Assembly (NCBI RefSeq): GCF_000743705.1
Contig: NZ_JQEZ01000002.1
Coordinates: 727,374 to 791,373, forward strand
Length of the DNA: 64,000 bases
DNA from: Ruegeria halocynthiae
GTDB lineage: Bacteria > Pseudomonadota > Alphaproteobacteria > Rhodobacterales > Rhodobacteraceae
Reading direction: 5' to 3'
Below are positions 7,630 to 17,158 of this stretch, one piece after another (position 1 is the stretch's first letter; each line of letters begins with the position of its first letter). A program made the translations under genes and the position numbers. The notes under the pieces were generated by a model, which worked only from the letters and a program-made list of their open reading frames with translations, had not been told where the DNA came from and did no database searches.

Positions 7630-8619
7630 ATGGATCACATCACCGACCCGATCGACCGCCGCCTGCTGGATGAATTCCAGCGCGATTTTCCGATCACAGA
7701 CCGCCCGTTTCAGGTTCTGGCCTACCTGCTGGGGCTGGGTGAAGCCGAAGTGATTGATCGCCTTGCCCGGATGCGGACAACCGGCCGGATCACCCGCGTT
7801 GGCGCAACGATTGCTCCGGGTGCAGTCTCGGCCAGCACGCTGGCTGCCGTCGCCGCCCCGGCTGAGCGGCTGGAGGAAGTCGCCGCCCTGATCGACGCCG
7901 AACCCGGCGTGAACCACAATTATCAGCGCGAGGATGACTGGAACCTGTGGTTCGTGGCCACCGGCCCGGACCGAACGCATGTAAACGACACATTGGCGCG
8001 CATCTCGCGCCGGACCGGGTTGCAGGTGCTGGACTTGCGACTGGTGCGCCCGTTCAACGTGGATCTGGGTTTTCGCATGTCGGGCGAGACCCGCCACACC
8101 CCCGGCCCGCGCAAGGTGGATCGCGATGCCATGCAAGACGGCGACCGCACGCTGTTGCAGGCGCTCAGTTCCGGTCTGCCACTGGTCGCTGATCCCTATG
8201 CCGCGCTGGCCCGGTCGCTGGACCGGAACGCGGGTGATGTAATGGCAAGGATCGAGGCGCTGCATATGGCAGGCATCATTTCGCGCCTGGGCGTGATTGT
8301 GCGCCATCGGGCCTTGGGCTGGTCGGCCAACGCAATGGTCGTCTGGGACATGCCCGCCGAACAGATCGACCGCGCCGGACCCGCCCTTGCCGCGCATCCC
8401 GGTGTGACCCTGTGCTATGAGCGCCGCCCGGTTGAAGGTATCTGGCCCTATCGCCTGTATTCTATGATCCACGCCCGCGCGCGCAGCGAGGCCAAGCAAG
8501 TGTTGGCGGGCGCCGCCGCCCTGCCCGAGATGTTCGGCGCGCACCACAAGGTGCTGTTCTCGACCCGCTGTTTCAAACAGACCGGCGCATTGATCCAACC
8601 GAAGGAGGCCGCCGCATGA
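7630..8619 (+). CDS. nirDL: Siroheme decarboxylase, NirD-NirL fusion
   Basis: A 329-residue protein made of two tandem AsnC/Lrp-like units (about 1-160 and 170-325). Each has a winged-helix N-part and an RAM-like C-part. NHNYQREDDWNLWF in the first half and CYERRPVEGIWPY in the second carry the conserved decarboxylase-type histidine/tyrosine neighbourhoods. The family decarboxylates the acetate side chains of siroheme at C12 and C18 to give didecarboxysiroheme. Fusion of NirD and NirL into one chain is known in Paracoccus. It starts 3 nt after nirF and overlaps nirG by 4 nt. Confidence 0.92.
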   Translation: MDHITDPIDRRLLDEFQRDFPITDRPFQVLAYLLGLGEAEVIDRLARMRTTGRITRVGATIAPGAVSASTLAAVAAPAERLEEVAALIDAEPGVNHNYQREDDWNLWFVATGPDRTHVNDTLARISRRTGLQVLDLRLVRPFNVDLGFRMSGETRHTPGPRKVDRDAMQDGDRTLLQALSSGLPLVADPYAALARSLDRNAGDVMARIEALHMAGIISRLGVIVRHRALGWSANAMVVWDMPAEQIDRAGPALAAHPGVTLCYERRPVEGIWPYRLYSMIHARARSEAKQVLAGAAALPEMFGAHHKVLFSTRCFKQTGALIQPKEAAA

Positions 8620-9065
8620 CGCTTGATGAAACCGACCGTGCGATCCTGAACCGGATGCAGGACGACCTGCCGCTGACCCCGCATCCCTTTGCCGCCATCG
8701 CCGAGGAGCTGGGCATTTCTGAAAACGCGCTGCTCACCCGACTTGCGCGCCTGAAGGATGGCCGCGTGATCACCCGCTTTGGCCCGTTTTTCGACGCCGC
8801 CGCCATGGGCGGTGCGTTCTGCCTGTGTGCAATGGCTGTACCCGCGGAAAAATTTGAAACCGTCCTGACCAAAGTCAATGCGCACCCCGAGGTGGCCCAT
8901 AATTATGAACGCACGCACCGGCTGAACATGTGGTTCGTGCTGGCCACCGAAACACCCGAGGGGATCGTGGCCACCGCCGATGCGATCGAACGGGAAACGG
9001 GAATCGAAGTCCTCCGGTTTCCCAAATTGCAGGAATTCTTCATCGGTTTCCGGGTGGCGGCATGA
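8616..9065 (+). CDS. nirG: Siroheme decarboxylase subunit NirG
   Basis: A 149-residue single AsnC/Lrp-like unit homologous to the first half of NirDL. It has the helix-turn-helix-like segment AIAEELGISENALLTRL and the motif NYERTHRLNMWF that matches the catalytic neighbourhood. It is thought to act with NirH (and NirDL) in siroheme decarboxylation rather than as a regulator. ATGA overlaps join it to nirDL before and nirH after. The assignment of G rather than L depends on gene order. Confidence 0.88.
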   Translation: MTLDETDRAILNRMQDDLPLTPHPFAAIAEELGISENALLTRLARLKDGRVITRFGPFFDAAAMGGAFCLCAMAVPAEKFETVLTKVNAHPEVAHNYERTHRLNMWFVLATETPEGIVATADAIERETGIEVLRFPKLQEFFIGFRVAA

Positions 9066-9544
9066 TCGACGCAAAAGACAGAGAGATTATTGCGGCGCTG
9101 CAAGGCGGCCTGCCGCTTGTGCCTGCGCCCTATGCGCAGGTGGCCGAAACGCTGGGGATGGACGAGGACGCGCTGCTTTACCGGTTGGCGGACCTCAAAT
9201 CGCGCAGTGTGATCCGCCGCATCGCCGCCGCACCAAACCATTACAAGCTGGGCATGACTGCAAACGGGATGACCGTCTGGGATGTAAAGGATGACCAGAT
9301 CGCTGAATTGGGCACCCAGATCGGCGCTTTGCCCTTTGTGACCCACTGCTATGAACGCCCCCGCGCCCTGCCCGACTGGCCCTATAACCTGTTCGCTATG
9401 GTCCACGGAAAGGACCGCAAAGAGGTTGAGAAAAAGCGCGCCGAGATCAGCGCCATTCTGGGCGGGGCCTGCCGGGCCAAAGATATTCTTTATTCCACGC
9501 GCATCCTGAAAAAAACCGGGCTGCGCCTGAAAGCGAAAGGCTGA
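9062..9544 (+). CDS. nirH: Siroheme decarboxylase subunit NirH
   Basis: A 160-residue AsnC/Lrp-like unit. The ATG at 9062 is chosen because it makes a 4-nt overlap with the nirG stop; the frame is open further upstream, inside nirG. The C-terminal half has CYERPRALPDWPYNLF, equivalent to the second half of NirDL, and ends with a basic tail. It pairs with NirG as the other decarboxylase half. The intergenic gap to nirJ is 6 nt. Confidence 0.88.
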   Translation: MIDAKDREIIAALQGGLPLVPAPYAQVAETLGMDEDALLYRLADLKSRSVIRRIAAAPNHYKLGMTANGMTVWDVKDDQIAELGTQIGALPFVTHCYERPRALPDWPYNLFAMVHGKDRKEVEKKRAEISAILGGACRAKDILYSTRILKKTGLRLKAKG

Positions 9545-9550
9545 GTACCC

Positions 9551-10765
9551 ATGTTCCGCCTGACCGAATACATGCACCAGCTGGTCAAGCCGACCCCGGT
9601 GCGCAAACGCCGCCCCGGCCCGGTAAAGCCGGTGGTGATCTGGAACCTGACGCGGCGCTGCAATCTGAAATGCCGCCATTGCTACACCGTTTCGGCGGAT
9701 GTGGCGTTCCCGGGTGAACTCAGCCATGAGCAAGCCATGATAACCCTTGAGGATCTGGGCCAGTTTCGCGTCCCGGCCCTGATCCTCTCGGGTGGGGAGC
9801 CGCTGGACCGGTTCGATTTCTTCGACATCGCCAAACGCGCGCGCGATCTGGTGCCGATGCTGGCGCTGTCGACCAATGGCACCCGGATTTACGACGAAAC
9901 CGCCGATATGATCGCCGATGTGGGGTTCAACTATGTCGGCATTTCGCTGGACGGAATCGGGGCCACAAATGACTGGTTCCGTGGGGTCGAAGGTGCCTTT
10001 GCCGACGCCCTGCGCGGCGTGCGCGAATGCAAGAAGCGCGGCATCAAAGTTGGTCTTCGGTTCTGCCTGACCGAAGGCACGCAGCATCACCTGCCGGACT
10101 TGTTGCAGCTGTGCGACGATGAAGGTGTCGACAAGTTCTATCTGTCCCATCTGGTCTATGCCGGGCGCGGCGACAAGAACCGCGGCGAGGACGCCGAACA
10201 TCTGCGCACCCGCAAGGGGCTGGACCTGTTGCTGGACCGCGCGTGGGAGGCCGCCTCGGGCGGGCGCCCACTGGACATCGTGACCGGCAACAATGATGCC
10301 GATGCGGTGTATTTCCTGAACTGGGTCCGCGCGCGTTTCGATGCCGAAAAAGCCGCGCGTGTACGCGAACATCTGGCCGCCTGGGGCGGAAACTCCAGCG
10401 GGTTGGGTGTGGCCAATATCGACAATCTGGGGCGGGTGCATCCCGACACCTATTGGTCCGACTACACGGTCGGAAATGTAAAGACCAAACCGTTTTCCGA
10501 GCTGTGGACCAGCGACGATCAGATGCTCGCCATGCTGCGCACCCGTCCGCGCCCGTTGAAAGGGCGCTGCGGGGCATGTCAGCTTCAGGACGTGTGCGGC
10601 GGCAATACCCGCATCCGGGCCTTGCAGGTGACCGGCGATCCCTGGGCCGAAGACCCGGCCTGCTATCTGTCAAACAAAGAAATCGGCGTGAATGACGCGG
10701 GCGAGCGCCTGCAAGTCACACCGTTCCGGGGGAAACGCCATGATCCGGCGCATCAGTTCTTTTGA
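9551..10765 (+). CDS. nirJ: Radical SAM haem d1 biosynthesis enzyme NirJ
   Basis: A 404-residue radical SAM protein with the CX3CX2C motif at Cys37, Cys41 and Cys44 (CNLKCRHC). It has the GGEP-type SAM-binding motif (LSGGEPLDR) and a C-terminal SPASM-like cysteine cluster ([14 protein letters not shown] ... ACYLSN) for a second Fe-S cluster. NirJ removes the two propionate chains of didecarboxysiroheme, leaving the keto oxygens of d1. It acts in the cytoplasm. It overlaps nirN by 26 nt. Confidence 0.95.
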   Translation: MFRLTEYMHQLVKPTPVRKRRPGPVKPVVIWNLTRRCNLKCRHCYTVSADVAFPGELSHEQAMITLEDLGQFRVPALILSGGEPLDRFDFFDIAKRARDLVPMLALSTNGTRIYDETADMIADVGFNYVGISLDGIGATNDWFRGVEGAFADALRGVRECKKRGIKVGLRFCLTEGTQHHLPDLLQLCDDEGVDKFYLSHLVYAGRGDKNRGEDAEHLRTRKGLDLLLDRAWEAASGGRPLDIVTGNNDADAVYFLNWVRARFDAEKAARVREHLAAWGGNSSGLGVANIDNLGRVHPDTYWSDYTVGNVKTKPFSELWTSDDQMLAMLRTRPRPLKGRCGACQLQDVCGGNTRIRALQVTGDPWAEDPACYLSNKEIGVNDAGERLQVTPFRGKRHDPAHQFF

Positions 10766-12293
10766 CACTCTGAAAATCGGTACGTTCTGTTCCCTTTTGC
10801 TGGCTGGCACCGCATGGGCCGATGCCCCGTCGGATTACGCCGAACATTGCGCGTCCTGCCACGGGGAAAACCGTCTGGGCGGCGTGGGCCCGGCGCTGAT
10901 CCCCGAAACGTTGAAACGGATGCGCGGCCCGCGTGTGGCTGCGGTGATTGCCGAAGGTCGCACCGCGACGCAGATGCCGGCCTTTTCGCAGGACCTGGAC
11001 GCCTTGCAGATCGAAGAACTGGCGGGCTGGCTGAAATCCCCGCTGGAAACCGACCCGAACTGGGGCGAGGCCGAGATCATGGCCAGCCGCACGCTGGACG
11101 AGGGGTACGCCCCGGTCGATGCGCCCGTCTGGGACAGCGATCCGATGAACATCACGCTGGTGGTGGAAACCGGCGATCATCATGTCAGCGTGCTGGATGG
11201 TGACACCTTCGCGGTTCTGGACCGGTTCGAGACCCCCTTCGCCGTGCATGGCGGCCCAAAGTTCAGCCCCGACGGGCGGTATGTCTTCATCATGTCGCGC
11301 GATGGCTGGGTGCAGAAATACGATATCTGGGCGCTGCAACAGGTGGGCCGCGTGCGCGCGGGTCTCAACAGCCGCAACATCGCCATGTCCAGCGATGGCA
11401 AATGGGTGGCCGTGGCGAACTACCTGCCCAATAGCCTGACCCTGCTGTCAACCGACGATCTGTCGGTGGCCAAGGTCATCGACATCAAAAGCAAAAAGGG
11501 CAATCCCAGCCGTGTCTCGGCCGTTTATCAGGCCCCGCCGCGCGAAAGTTTCGTTCTGGCGCTGAAAGATGTGCCCGAGATTTGGGAAGTGTTCTATGGG
11601 GCCAACCCGCCGCAATCCGGGTTGGGGCATGATTTTCGCATCGAAGGTCAGTTCAAGAACCCCAACCCCTTTCCCGTGCGGAAAATCACCACGCCTGACT
11701 ATCTGGACGATTTCTTTTTCGACCAAAGCTATGAATACGTCATGGGGGCGTCTCGGGACGGCAAGGGCGGTCAGGTGATTGACCTGGTGATCGGTCAGAA
11801 AGTGGCCGATCTTGACCTGCCTGGCATGCCGCATCTGGGGTCAGGTATTACGTGGCAGCACGGCGAAACCACCGTGATGGCCACGCCCCACCTGACCGAC
11901 GGCACGGTTTCGGTGATCGACATGGAAAGCTGGGAAACGGTCAAACGGATCAAGACCGAAGGGCCGGGTTTTTTCATGCGCAGCCATGAGAATTCGCCCT
12001 ACGTCTGGGCCGATGTGTTCTTTGGTCCCAACAAGGACGCGATGCATGTGATCGACAAGCAAAGCCTTGAGATCGTAAGGACTCTGCGCCCCGCGCCCGG
12101 CAAGACCGTGGCCCATGTCGAATTCACCAAGGATGGCAGCCACGCGCTGGTGTCGATCTGGGAAGATGACGGCGCGGTGATTGTCTATGACGCGCAGACG
12201 CTGGAAGAGGTCCGCCGCCTGCCGATGCGCAAACCTTCGGGGAAATACAATGTCTGGAACAAGATCACCTTCTCGGAAGGCACCAGCCACTGA
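10740..12293 (+). CDS. nirN: Haem d1 dehydrogenase/NirS paralogue NirN
   Basis: A 517-residue periplasmic cytochrome with a d1-type propeller. The ATG at 10740 follows GGGGGAAA and leads into a signal peptide (to about residue 27, GTAWAD). The c-haem site is CASCH near residue 38. TPFAVHGG and the later PHLGSG/HSH-like histidines mirror the NirS d1 pocket. The C-terminus GKYNVWN resembles that of NirS. NirN catalyses the last dehydrogenation, converting dihydro-d1 to d1, and hands the cofactor to NirS. The start lies inside the end of nirJ, so the two are probably translationally coupled. Confidence 0.93.
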   Translation: MIRRISSFDTLKIGTFCSLLLAGTAWADAPSDYAEHCASCHGENRLGGVGPALIPETLKRMRGPRVAAVIAEGRTATQMPAFSQDLDALQIEELAGWLKSPLETDPNWGEAEIMASRTLDEGYAPVDAPVWDSDPMNITLVVETGDHHVSVLDGDTFAVLDRFETPFAVHGGPKFSPDGRYVFIMSRDGWVQKYDIWALQQVGRVRAGLNSRNIAMSSDGKWVAVANYLPNSLTLLSTDDLSVAKVIDIKSKKGNPSRVSAVYQAPPRESFVLALKDVPEIWEVFYGANPPQSGLGHDFRIEGQFKNPNPFPVRKITTPDYLDDFFFDQSYEYVMGASRDGKGGQVIDLVIGQKVADLDLPGMPHLGSGITWQHGETTVMATPHLTDGTVSVIDMESWETVKRIKTEGPGFFMRSHENSPYVWADVFFGPNKDAMHVIDKQSLEIVRTLRPAPGKTVAHVEFTKDGSHALVSIWEDDGAVIVYDAQTLEEVRRLPMRKPSGKYNVWNKITFSEGTSH

Positions 12294-12513
12294 GGGCAAA
12301 TGGCCGGTCTGGAAACTGGCCATATTGCTGTACCCGGCCACGGCATTGGCCGTGGCCATCAATCTGTTTCTGGCCGGGCTGATCGGCCACAGCGCCGGGT
12401 TTGGCGTAATTGCACCGGTCACCGCGATCGTGTGGTCGATCCCTTTGGGCATCCCTGCATCCTGGCTTGCCGGGCGTTGGCTGCGCGGGCTGATGGATGA
12501 GGCCGACGGCTAG
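12250..12513 (+). CDS. Small two-helix membrane protein at the nir/nos junction (NnrT-like?)
   Basis: An 87-residue protein that starts inside nirN (44-nt overlap) with a GGGGAAAT ribosome site. After a basic N-terminus (residues 1-18) it has two hydrophobic helices (about 22-43 and 47-70), then WLAGRWLRGLMDEA at the C-terminus. I recall similar short sequences next to denitrification genes as NnrT in Rhodobacter nor-nnr clusters. I cannot confirm that here, so no symbol is given. The position at the end of the nir operon suggests a role tied to nitrite or NO reduction. An antisense or other-frame reading of the same DNA shows nothing plausible. Confidence 0.68.
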   Translation: MSGTRSPSRKAPATEGKWPVWKLAILLYPATALAVAINLFLAGLIGHSAGFGVIAPVTAIVWSIPLGIPASWLAGRWLRGLMDEADG

Positions 12514-12531
12514 TTCGAAATTTTCGGTGGC

Positions 12532-12545
12532 CTGACCTAAGTCAA
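12532..12545 (+). promoter_or_regulatory. NNR/DNR-type box upstream of the nos operon
   Basis: CTGAC-CTAA-GTCAA matches the TTGAC-N4-GTCAA palindrome at nine of ten positions. It is centred about 64 nt upstream of the small Cys-rich gene that precedes nosR, and is the only obvious promoter element between nirN and nosR. Confidence 0.72.
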
Positions 12546-12602
12546 GTATTCGCTTCGGGAAATCCAATACGACTCAGGAAAGTTCGCCGAGTTGGATTCT
12601 CC

Positions 12603-13067
12603 ATGCCCGCCCTTAACCCTCTGCACATCATAGCTGTTCGCGCCCTGCGCGCGGTATGTGCGTTTGCGGGCATTTTCCTTTTGCTGTTGCAACTGCTCGG
12701 CCCGGCGCTGGCGAGTCCCGGGCAAAGCATGTGGGTGGAGATCTGTTCAGAGGCTGGGGCGGTCTGGGTTCAGGTCGATCTGGAAGAGGAAGACCGCGAT
12801 CCAACCGCGCCCTGTCCGAAATGCGCCGATTGCGCCCTTTGCGCGGTAACGGCAGCCGCCCCGCTGCCCGGTCAGCCTGAACTGATACGGGCCGAGTTTA
12901 TCCAAACCGCGCAAAGCGGGGTCCGTATCCTGTACGAGCCCTACGTTTCAGCCTGGCTCTGGCCTGAAACCCGTGGCCCCCCGGCTGCGCCCGGACATAA
13001 AACCGAACGCGCCCTGCGCGCGTCCATGGCGTCAATCCAAGTTATCGGAGGTGCGCCGTGGTCGTAA
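12603..13067 (+). CDS. Exported Cys-rich small protein, first gene of the nos operon (DUF2946-like)
   Basis: A 154-residue protein with an N-terminal hydrophobic export segment (about 15-37, ending ALAS). A CX2CX2CX2C motif occupies residues 71-80 (CPKCADCALC). The pattern of signal sequence, WVEICSEAG, then a short Cys cluster resembles DUF2946-type proteins found beside copper-handling genes. It is the first gene after the NNR-like box and overlaps nosR by 10 nt, so it is co-transcribed with nosRZDFYLX. A copper-delivery or redox role for NosZ maturation is inference. It is otherwise unrecognised. Confidence 0.72.
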   Translation: MPALNPLHIIAVRALRAVCAFAGIFLLLLQLLGPALASPGQSMWVEICSEAGAVWVQVDLEEEDRDPTAPCPKCADCALCAVTAAAPLPGQPELIRAEFIQTAQSGVRILYEPYVSAWLWPETRGPPAAPGHKTERALRASMASIQVIGGAPWS

Positions 13068-15235
13068 GTCGCGCAACCCATTTTCTGCTGGCTTTAATCC
13101 TGTCCTGCCTGATGGCGATCAGTGCCCATGCCGACAGCCTTGCCAGCTTTCTGCCCGATATCACGCCCGCCGATCTGGCCCCCGGTGCAGACGCCTTTGG
13201 TCCCGTGCGCGATGACGTGCCCGTTGCCCCCGTTCTTAAGGGCGGCGCAACCGTCGCCTGGGCCTTTCTGACATCCGATTTTGTGGGCACCACCGGATAT
13301 TCCGGCAAACCCATCCACGTGGTTGCCGCTATCGACGCTGACGCCGTTCTGACTGGTGTGCAGTTGATCAAACACTCGGAACCCATTGTTCTGATCGGCA
13401 TTCCCAATTCCCGCATGGTCGAACTGACCGAAGGTTACACCGGCCTGGACCTCAAGCATGAGGCCGAAACCGGGGGTGAGGGGCATGACCTCGACATCAT
13501 CTCGGGCGCGACAGTAACGATCATGGTGATCGACGACAGCCTTGTGCGCGGCGGTATCAAGGTGGCCCGCGCGCTGGGTTTGGGTGGGCTTTCCCCATTG
13601 CAGGCCGATGGGCCGAAACGCGACGTCGATCTGGCGCAGAATGCCGTCTATGACTGGACCACCCTGTCCGGCGACGGCTCGGTCCGGCGGCTGACGCTGG
13701 ATATCGGTCAGGTCAACGCCGCGTTCGAGGCGACCGGCGATCAGCGCGCCATCAAACGGCCAGAACCGGGCGAACCGGATGACACCTTCATCGACATGCA
13801 TATGGCGCTGGTTTCCGTACCGTCGATCGGGAAATCCCTGCTGGGTGAGGCCGAATACCAGAACCTGACCGAATGGCTAGTTGAGGGCGAACAGGCCATT
13901 CTGGTTCTGGGGCGCGGGGCTTACAGCTTTAAGGGCTCGGGCTATGTGCGCGGCGGGATTTTCGACCGGATTCAATTGATCCAGGGTGACAATTCCGTGC
14001 GGTTCTTCGACAAGCAACAGCGCCGCCTGGGTGCGGTTGCCGCGCCCGATGCGCCCAGTTTCACCGAGTTGGACATCTTCAAAATCCCCGCCGATGCCGA
14101 GTTTGATCCGGCCGAACCCTTCCGCCTGCAACTGTTGGTGCAACGGGCCGTCGGCGCGGTTGAGAAGACGTTCCTGACTTTCGATTTGGGCTACAAACTG
14201 CCCGAGCAGTACTTGTTGCCCGTTACCGCCCCGGCTGTCGTAGACGACGCCACGGGAGAAGCCGCCGCCAAGGCCGCCCTATGGCAGCGTATCTGGAAGG
14301 ATCGCACGGTCGAGATCGCCGGTCTGGGCGTCATGCTGCTGGTGCTGACCGCCACCTTCTTCTTTCAGTTCCACGCCACGATGAACGCGCGGGTCTTCTA
14401 CTGGTTCCGCATCGGATACCTGACTATGACCCTGTTCTTCATCGGCTGGTACGCCAATGCGCAGCTGAGCGTAGTGAACCTGATGGCGCTGGCGGGCAGC
14501 CTGCGCACGGGCTTCTCATGGGATGCCTTCCTGCTGGACCCGCTGGTGTTTATCCAATGGTTTGCCGTGGCCGCCGCCCTGCTGTTCTGGGGGCGCGGGG
14601 CCTATTGCGGATGGCTGTGCCCGTTCGGCGCGCTGCAAGAGCTGACCAACAAGATCGCCCGCGCCTTGCGCGTTCCGCAATGGACCCTGCCCTGGGGGCT
14701 GAACGAACGCCTGTGGCCCGCGAAATACATGATCTTCCTTGGCCTGTTCGGCCTCAGCTTTGTCTCGATCCCGCTGGCCGAGAAATATGCCGAGGTTGAG
14801 CCGTTCAAGACCGCGATCATCCTGAAATTCATGCGCGACTGGCCGTTTGTGGTCTTTGCGCTGACCCTGCTGGGGATCGGGCTGTTCATCGAACGGTTCT
14901 ATTGCCGCTACCTCTGCCCGTTGGGCGGAGCGCTGGCGATCCCCGCCCGTATCCGCATGTTCGACTGGCTGCGCCGCTACAAGGATTGCGGCACCCCCTG
15001 TCAGACCTGCGCCAACGAATGCCCCGTTCAGGCCATCCACCCCAGTGGTGAGATCAACCCGAACGAGTGCGTCACCTGCCTGCATTGTCAGGTGCTCTAC
15101 CAGTCCGAGGACAAATGTCCCGTCGTTATCCGCCAGTTGAAACGGCGGGCCAAGACAGGGTCGGTCGACCTCAAGACCCCACTCGGACAACCACCGGCGA
15201 ACCATCCGAACGCCAAACCGCAATCCGTTTCCTAA
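13058..15235 (+). CDS. nosR: NosR, membrane flavo-iron-sulfur protein for N2O reduction
   Basis: A 725-residue protein with a GTG start at 13058, preceded by CGGAGG 6 nt upstream. Signal peptide at residues 1-26. The periplasmic FMN-binding domain carries SGATVT at residues 149-154, for covalent FMN on Thr. Several transmembrane helices follow from about residue 415. Two CX3CP motifs (CGWLCP and CRYLCP) lie on helices. The C-terminal ferredoxin-like part has CGTPCQTCANECP and CVTCLHCQ. NosR passes electrons from the quinol pool to NosZ and is needed for nosZ expression and activity. The length is typical. Confidence 0.96.
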   Translation: MVVSRATHFLLALILSCLMAISAHADSLASFLPDITPADLAPGADAFGPVRDDVPVAPVLKGGATVAWAFLTSDFVGTTGYSGKPIHVVAAIDADAVLTGVQLIKHSEPIVLIGIPNSRMVELTEGYTGLDLKHEAETGGEGHDLDIISGATVTIMVIDDSLVRGGIKVARALGLGGLSPLQADGPKRDVDLAQNAVYDWTTLSGDGSVRRLTLDIGQVNAAFEATGDQRAIKRPEPGEPDDTFIDMHMALVSVPSIGKSLLGEAEYQNLTEWLVEGEQAILVLGRGAYSFKGSGYVRGGIFDRIQLIQGDNSVRFFDKQQRRLGAVAAPDAPSFTELDIFKIPADAEFDPAEPFRLQLLVQRAVGAVEKTFLTFDLGYKLPEQYLLPVTAPAVVDDATGEAAAKAALWQRIWKDRTVEIAGLGVMLLVLTATFFFQFHATMNARVFYWFRIGYLTMTLFFIGWYANAQLSVVNLMALAGSLRTGFSWDAFLLDPLVFIQWFAVAAALLFWGRGAYCGWLCPFGALQELTNKIARALRVPQWTLPWGLNERLWPAKYMIFLGLFGLSFVSIPLAEKYAEVEPFKTAIILKFMRDWPFVVFALTLLGIGLFIERFYCRYLCPLGGALAIPARIRMFDWLRRYKDCGTPCQTCANECPVQAIHPSGEINPNECVTCLHCQVLYQSEDKCPVVIRQLKRRAKTGSVDLKTPLGQPPANHPNAKPQSVS

Positions 15236-15247
15236 AGGAGAAACATC

Positions 15248-17155
15248 ATGTCGGAACATGATAAGAAACTGAACGTCACACGCCGCGGCATGCTGGGTGC
15301 AACCGCAACCGGCGCTGTGCTGGCCGGGACCGGTCTGGGTTCAACCCTGATGACCGCAAAACAAGCCAGCGCTGCGGCTGGTGCCAATCTCGAACCCGGT
15401 GAGCTGGACGAATACTACGGCTTCTGGTCCTCGGGCCAAACTGGCGAACTGCGCATCCTGGGCTTCCCCTCCATGCGCGAGTTGATGCGGGTTCCGGTGT
15501 TCAACCGCTGCTCGGCCACTGGCTGGGGCCAGACCAACGAGTCGCTGAAAATCATGACCGATGGCCTGTTGCCGGAAACCAAGGAATTCCTCGCCAAGCG
15601 CGGCATGAAGACCTATGACAACGGCGACCTTCACCACCCGCATATGTCGTTCACCGACGGCACTTATGACGGCCGTTACCTGTTCATGAACGACAAGGCC
15701 AACACCCGCGTTGCCCGCGTGCGCTGTGACGTGATGAAATGCGACAAGATTGTCGAGATCCCGAACGCCAAGGCGATCCACGGTCTGCGTCCGCAGAAGT
15801 TCCCGCGTACCGGCTATGTCTTTGCCAACGGTGAAGATGAAACGCCGCTGGTCAACGACGGCAGCGTGCTGGACGACCCATCGCAATATGTGAACATCTT
15901 TACTGCGCTGGACGGCGACACCATGGAAGTGGCGTGGCAGGTGATGGTGTCGGGGAACCTCGATAACACCGACTGCGACTATCAGGGCAAATACGCCTAT
16001 TCGACCTCGTACAACTCGGAAATGGGTATGAACCTGGCCGAGATGACCGAGAACGAATTGGACCATGTCGTCGTCTTCAACCTTGCGGAAATCGAAGCAG
16101 GCATCGAGGCCGGTGATTATCAGGAGTTGAAAGGCGTCAAGGTTCTGGACGGACGTAAGGGTCAGAACAAGAACTATACCCGCTACATCCCGATCCCGAA
16201 CTCGCCACACGGCATCAACACCGCGCCCGACGGCAAGCACGTCTGCATCAACGGCAAGCTGTCGCCGACCGTGTCGATCATGGACGTCACCAAGCTGGAC
16301 GCCCTGTTCGCAAGCGATGTCGACCCGCGCTCGTGCATCGTGGGCGAACCGCAGCTGGGTCTTGGCCCGCTTCACACCGCATTTGATGGTCAGGGCAACG
16401 CGTTCACCACGCTGTTCCTCGACAGCCAGATCGTGAAGTGGAACATCGAAGACGCGATCAAGGCTTACGGCGGCGCTGACGTGGACCCGATCATCTCGAA
16501 GGTCGATGTGCATTATCAACCGGGCCACAACTCGACCACCATGGGTGAAACCAATGAAGCCGACGGCAAGTGGCTGATTTCGATGAACAAGTTCTCGAAA
16601 GACCGGTTCCTGAACGTTGGACCGCTGAAGCCTGAAAACGAGCAGTTGATCGACATCTCAAACAGCGAGATGAAGGTGGTGCACGATGGCCCGACCTTTG
16701 CCGAACCGCATGACGCCATCATGGTGCGCCGCGATATCGTCAATCCGGTCAACGTCTGGGATCGCAACGACATCACTTGGGAAGACGCCCGCAAGCAGGC
16801 CGAGGCCGATGGCGTCGATCTTGAAGATGGTGCCGAAGAACCCATCCGGGATGGCAACAAGGTACGGGTCTACATGACATCGCAGGCCCCGACCTTCAGC
16901 CTTGAGAAGTTCACCGTCAAACAGGGTGACGAGGTGACGGTTTACATCACCAACCTGGATGACGTGGACGACGTGACCCACGGGTTCTGCCTGGGTAACT
17001 ACGGCATCGCGATGGAAGTTGCACCGCTGGCGACCGCCTCGGTCACCTTCACCGCCGACCGTCCGGGCGTGCACTGGTTCTATTGCCAGTGGTTCTGCCA
17101 CGCACTGCACATGGAAATGCGCGGCCGGATGCTGGTCGAACCGCAGGGGGCATAA
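15248..17155 (+). CDS. nosZ: Nitrous-oxide reductase NosZ (clade I, Tat-exported)
   Basis: A 635-residue periplasmic copper enzyme reducing N2O to N2. A twin-arginine signal is visible (TRRGML at about residue 11, then a hydrophobic stretch ending ASAAAGA), so this is clade I. The propeller domain contains the CuZ histidines, for example HHPHMSF near residue 130. The C-terminal cupredoxin domain carries the CuA site [14 protein letters not shown] near residue 615. AAAGGAG precedes the ATG. It is followed after 3 nt by nosD. No truncation or unusual substitutions are seen. Confidence 0.97.
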   Translation: MSEHDKKLNVTRRGMLGATATGAVLAGTGLGSTLMTAKQASAAAGANLEPGELDEYYGFWSSGQTGELRILGFPSMRELMRVPVFNRCSATGWGQTNESLKIMTDGLLPETKEFLAKRGMKTYDNGDLHHPHMSFTDGTYDGRYLFMNDKANTRVARVRCDVMKCDKIVEIPNAKAIHGLRPQKFPRTGYVFANGEDETPLVNDGSVLDDPSQYVNIFTALDGDTMEVAWQVMVSGNLDNTDCDYQGKYAYSTSYNSEMGMNLAEMTENELDHVVVFNLAEIEAGIEAGDYQELKGVKVLDGRKGQNKNYTRYIPIPNSPHGINTAPDGKHVCINGKLSPTVSIMDVTKLDALFASDVDPRSCIVGEPQLGLGPLHTAFDGQGNAFTTLFLDSQIVKWNIEDAIKAYGGADVDPIISKVDVHYQPGHNSTTMGETNEADGKWLISMNKFSKDRFLNVGPLKPENEQLIDISNSEMKVVHDGPTFAEPHDAIMVRRDIVNPVNVWDRNDITWEDARKQAEADGVDLEDGAEEPIRDGNKVRVYMTSQAPTFSLEKFTVKQGDEVTVYITNLDDVDDVTHGFCLGNYGIAMEVAPLATASVTFTADRPGVHWFYCQWFCHALHMEMRGRMLVEPQGA

Positions 17156-17158
17156 ACC

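Noticed and set aside
6349..8598. 749-codon minus-strand frame opposite nirF and nirDL.
   Set aside because: Antisense shadow of strongly conserved genes; no motifs or ribosome site.
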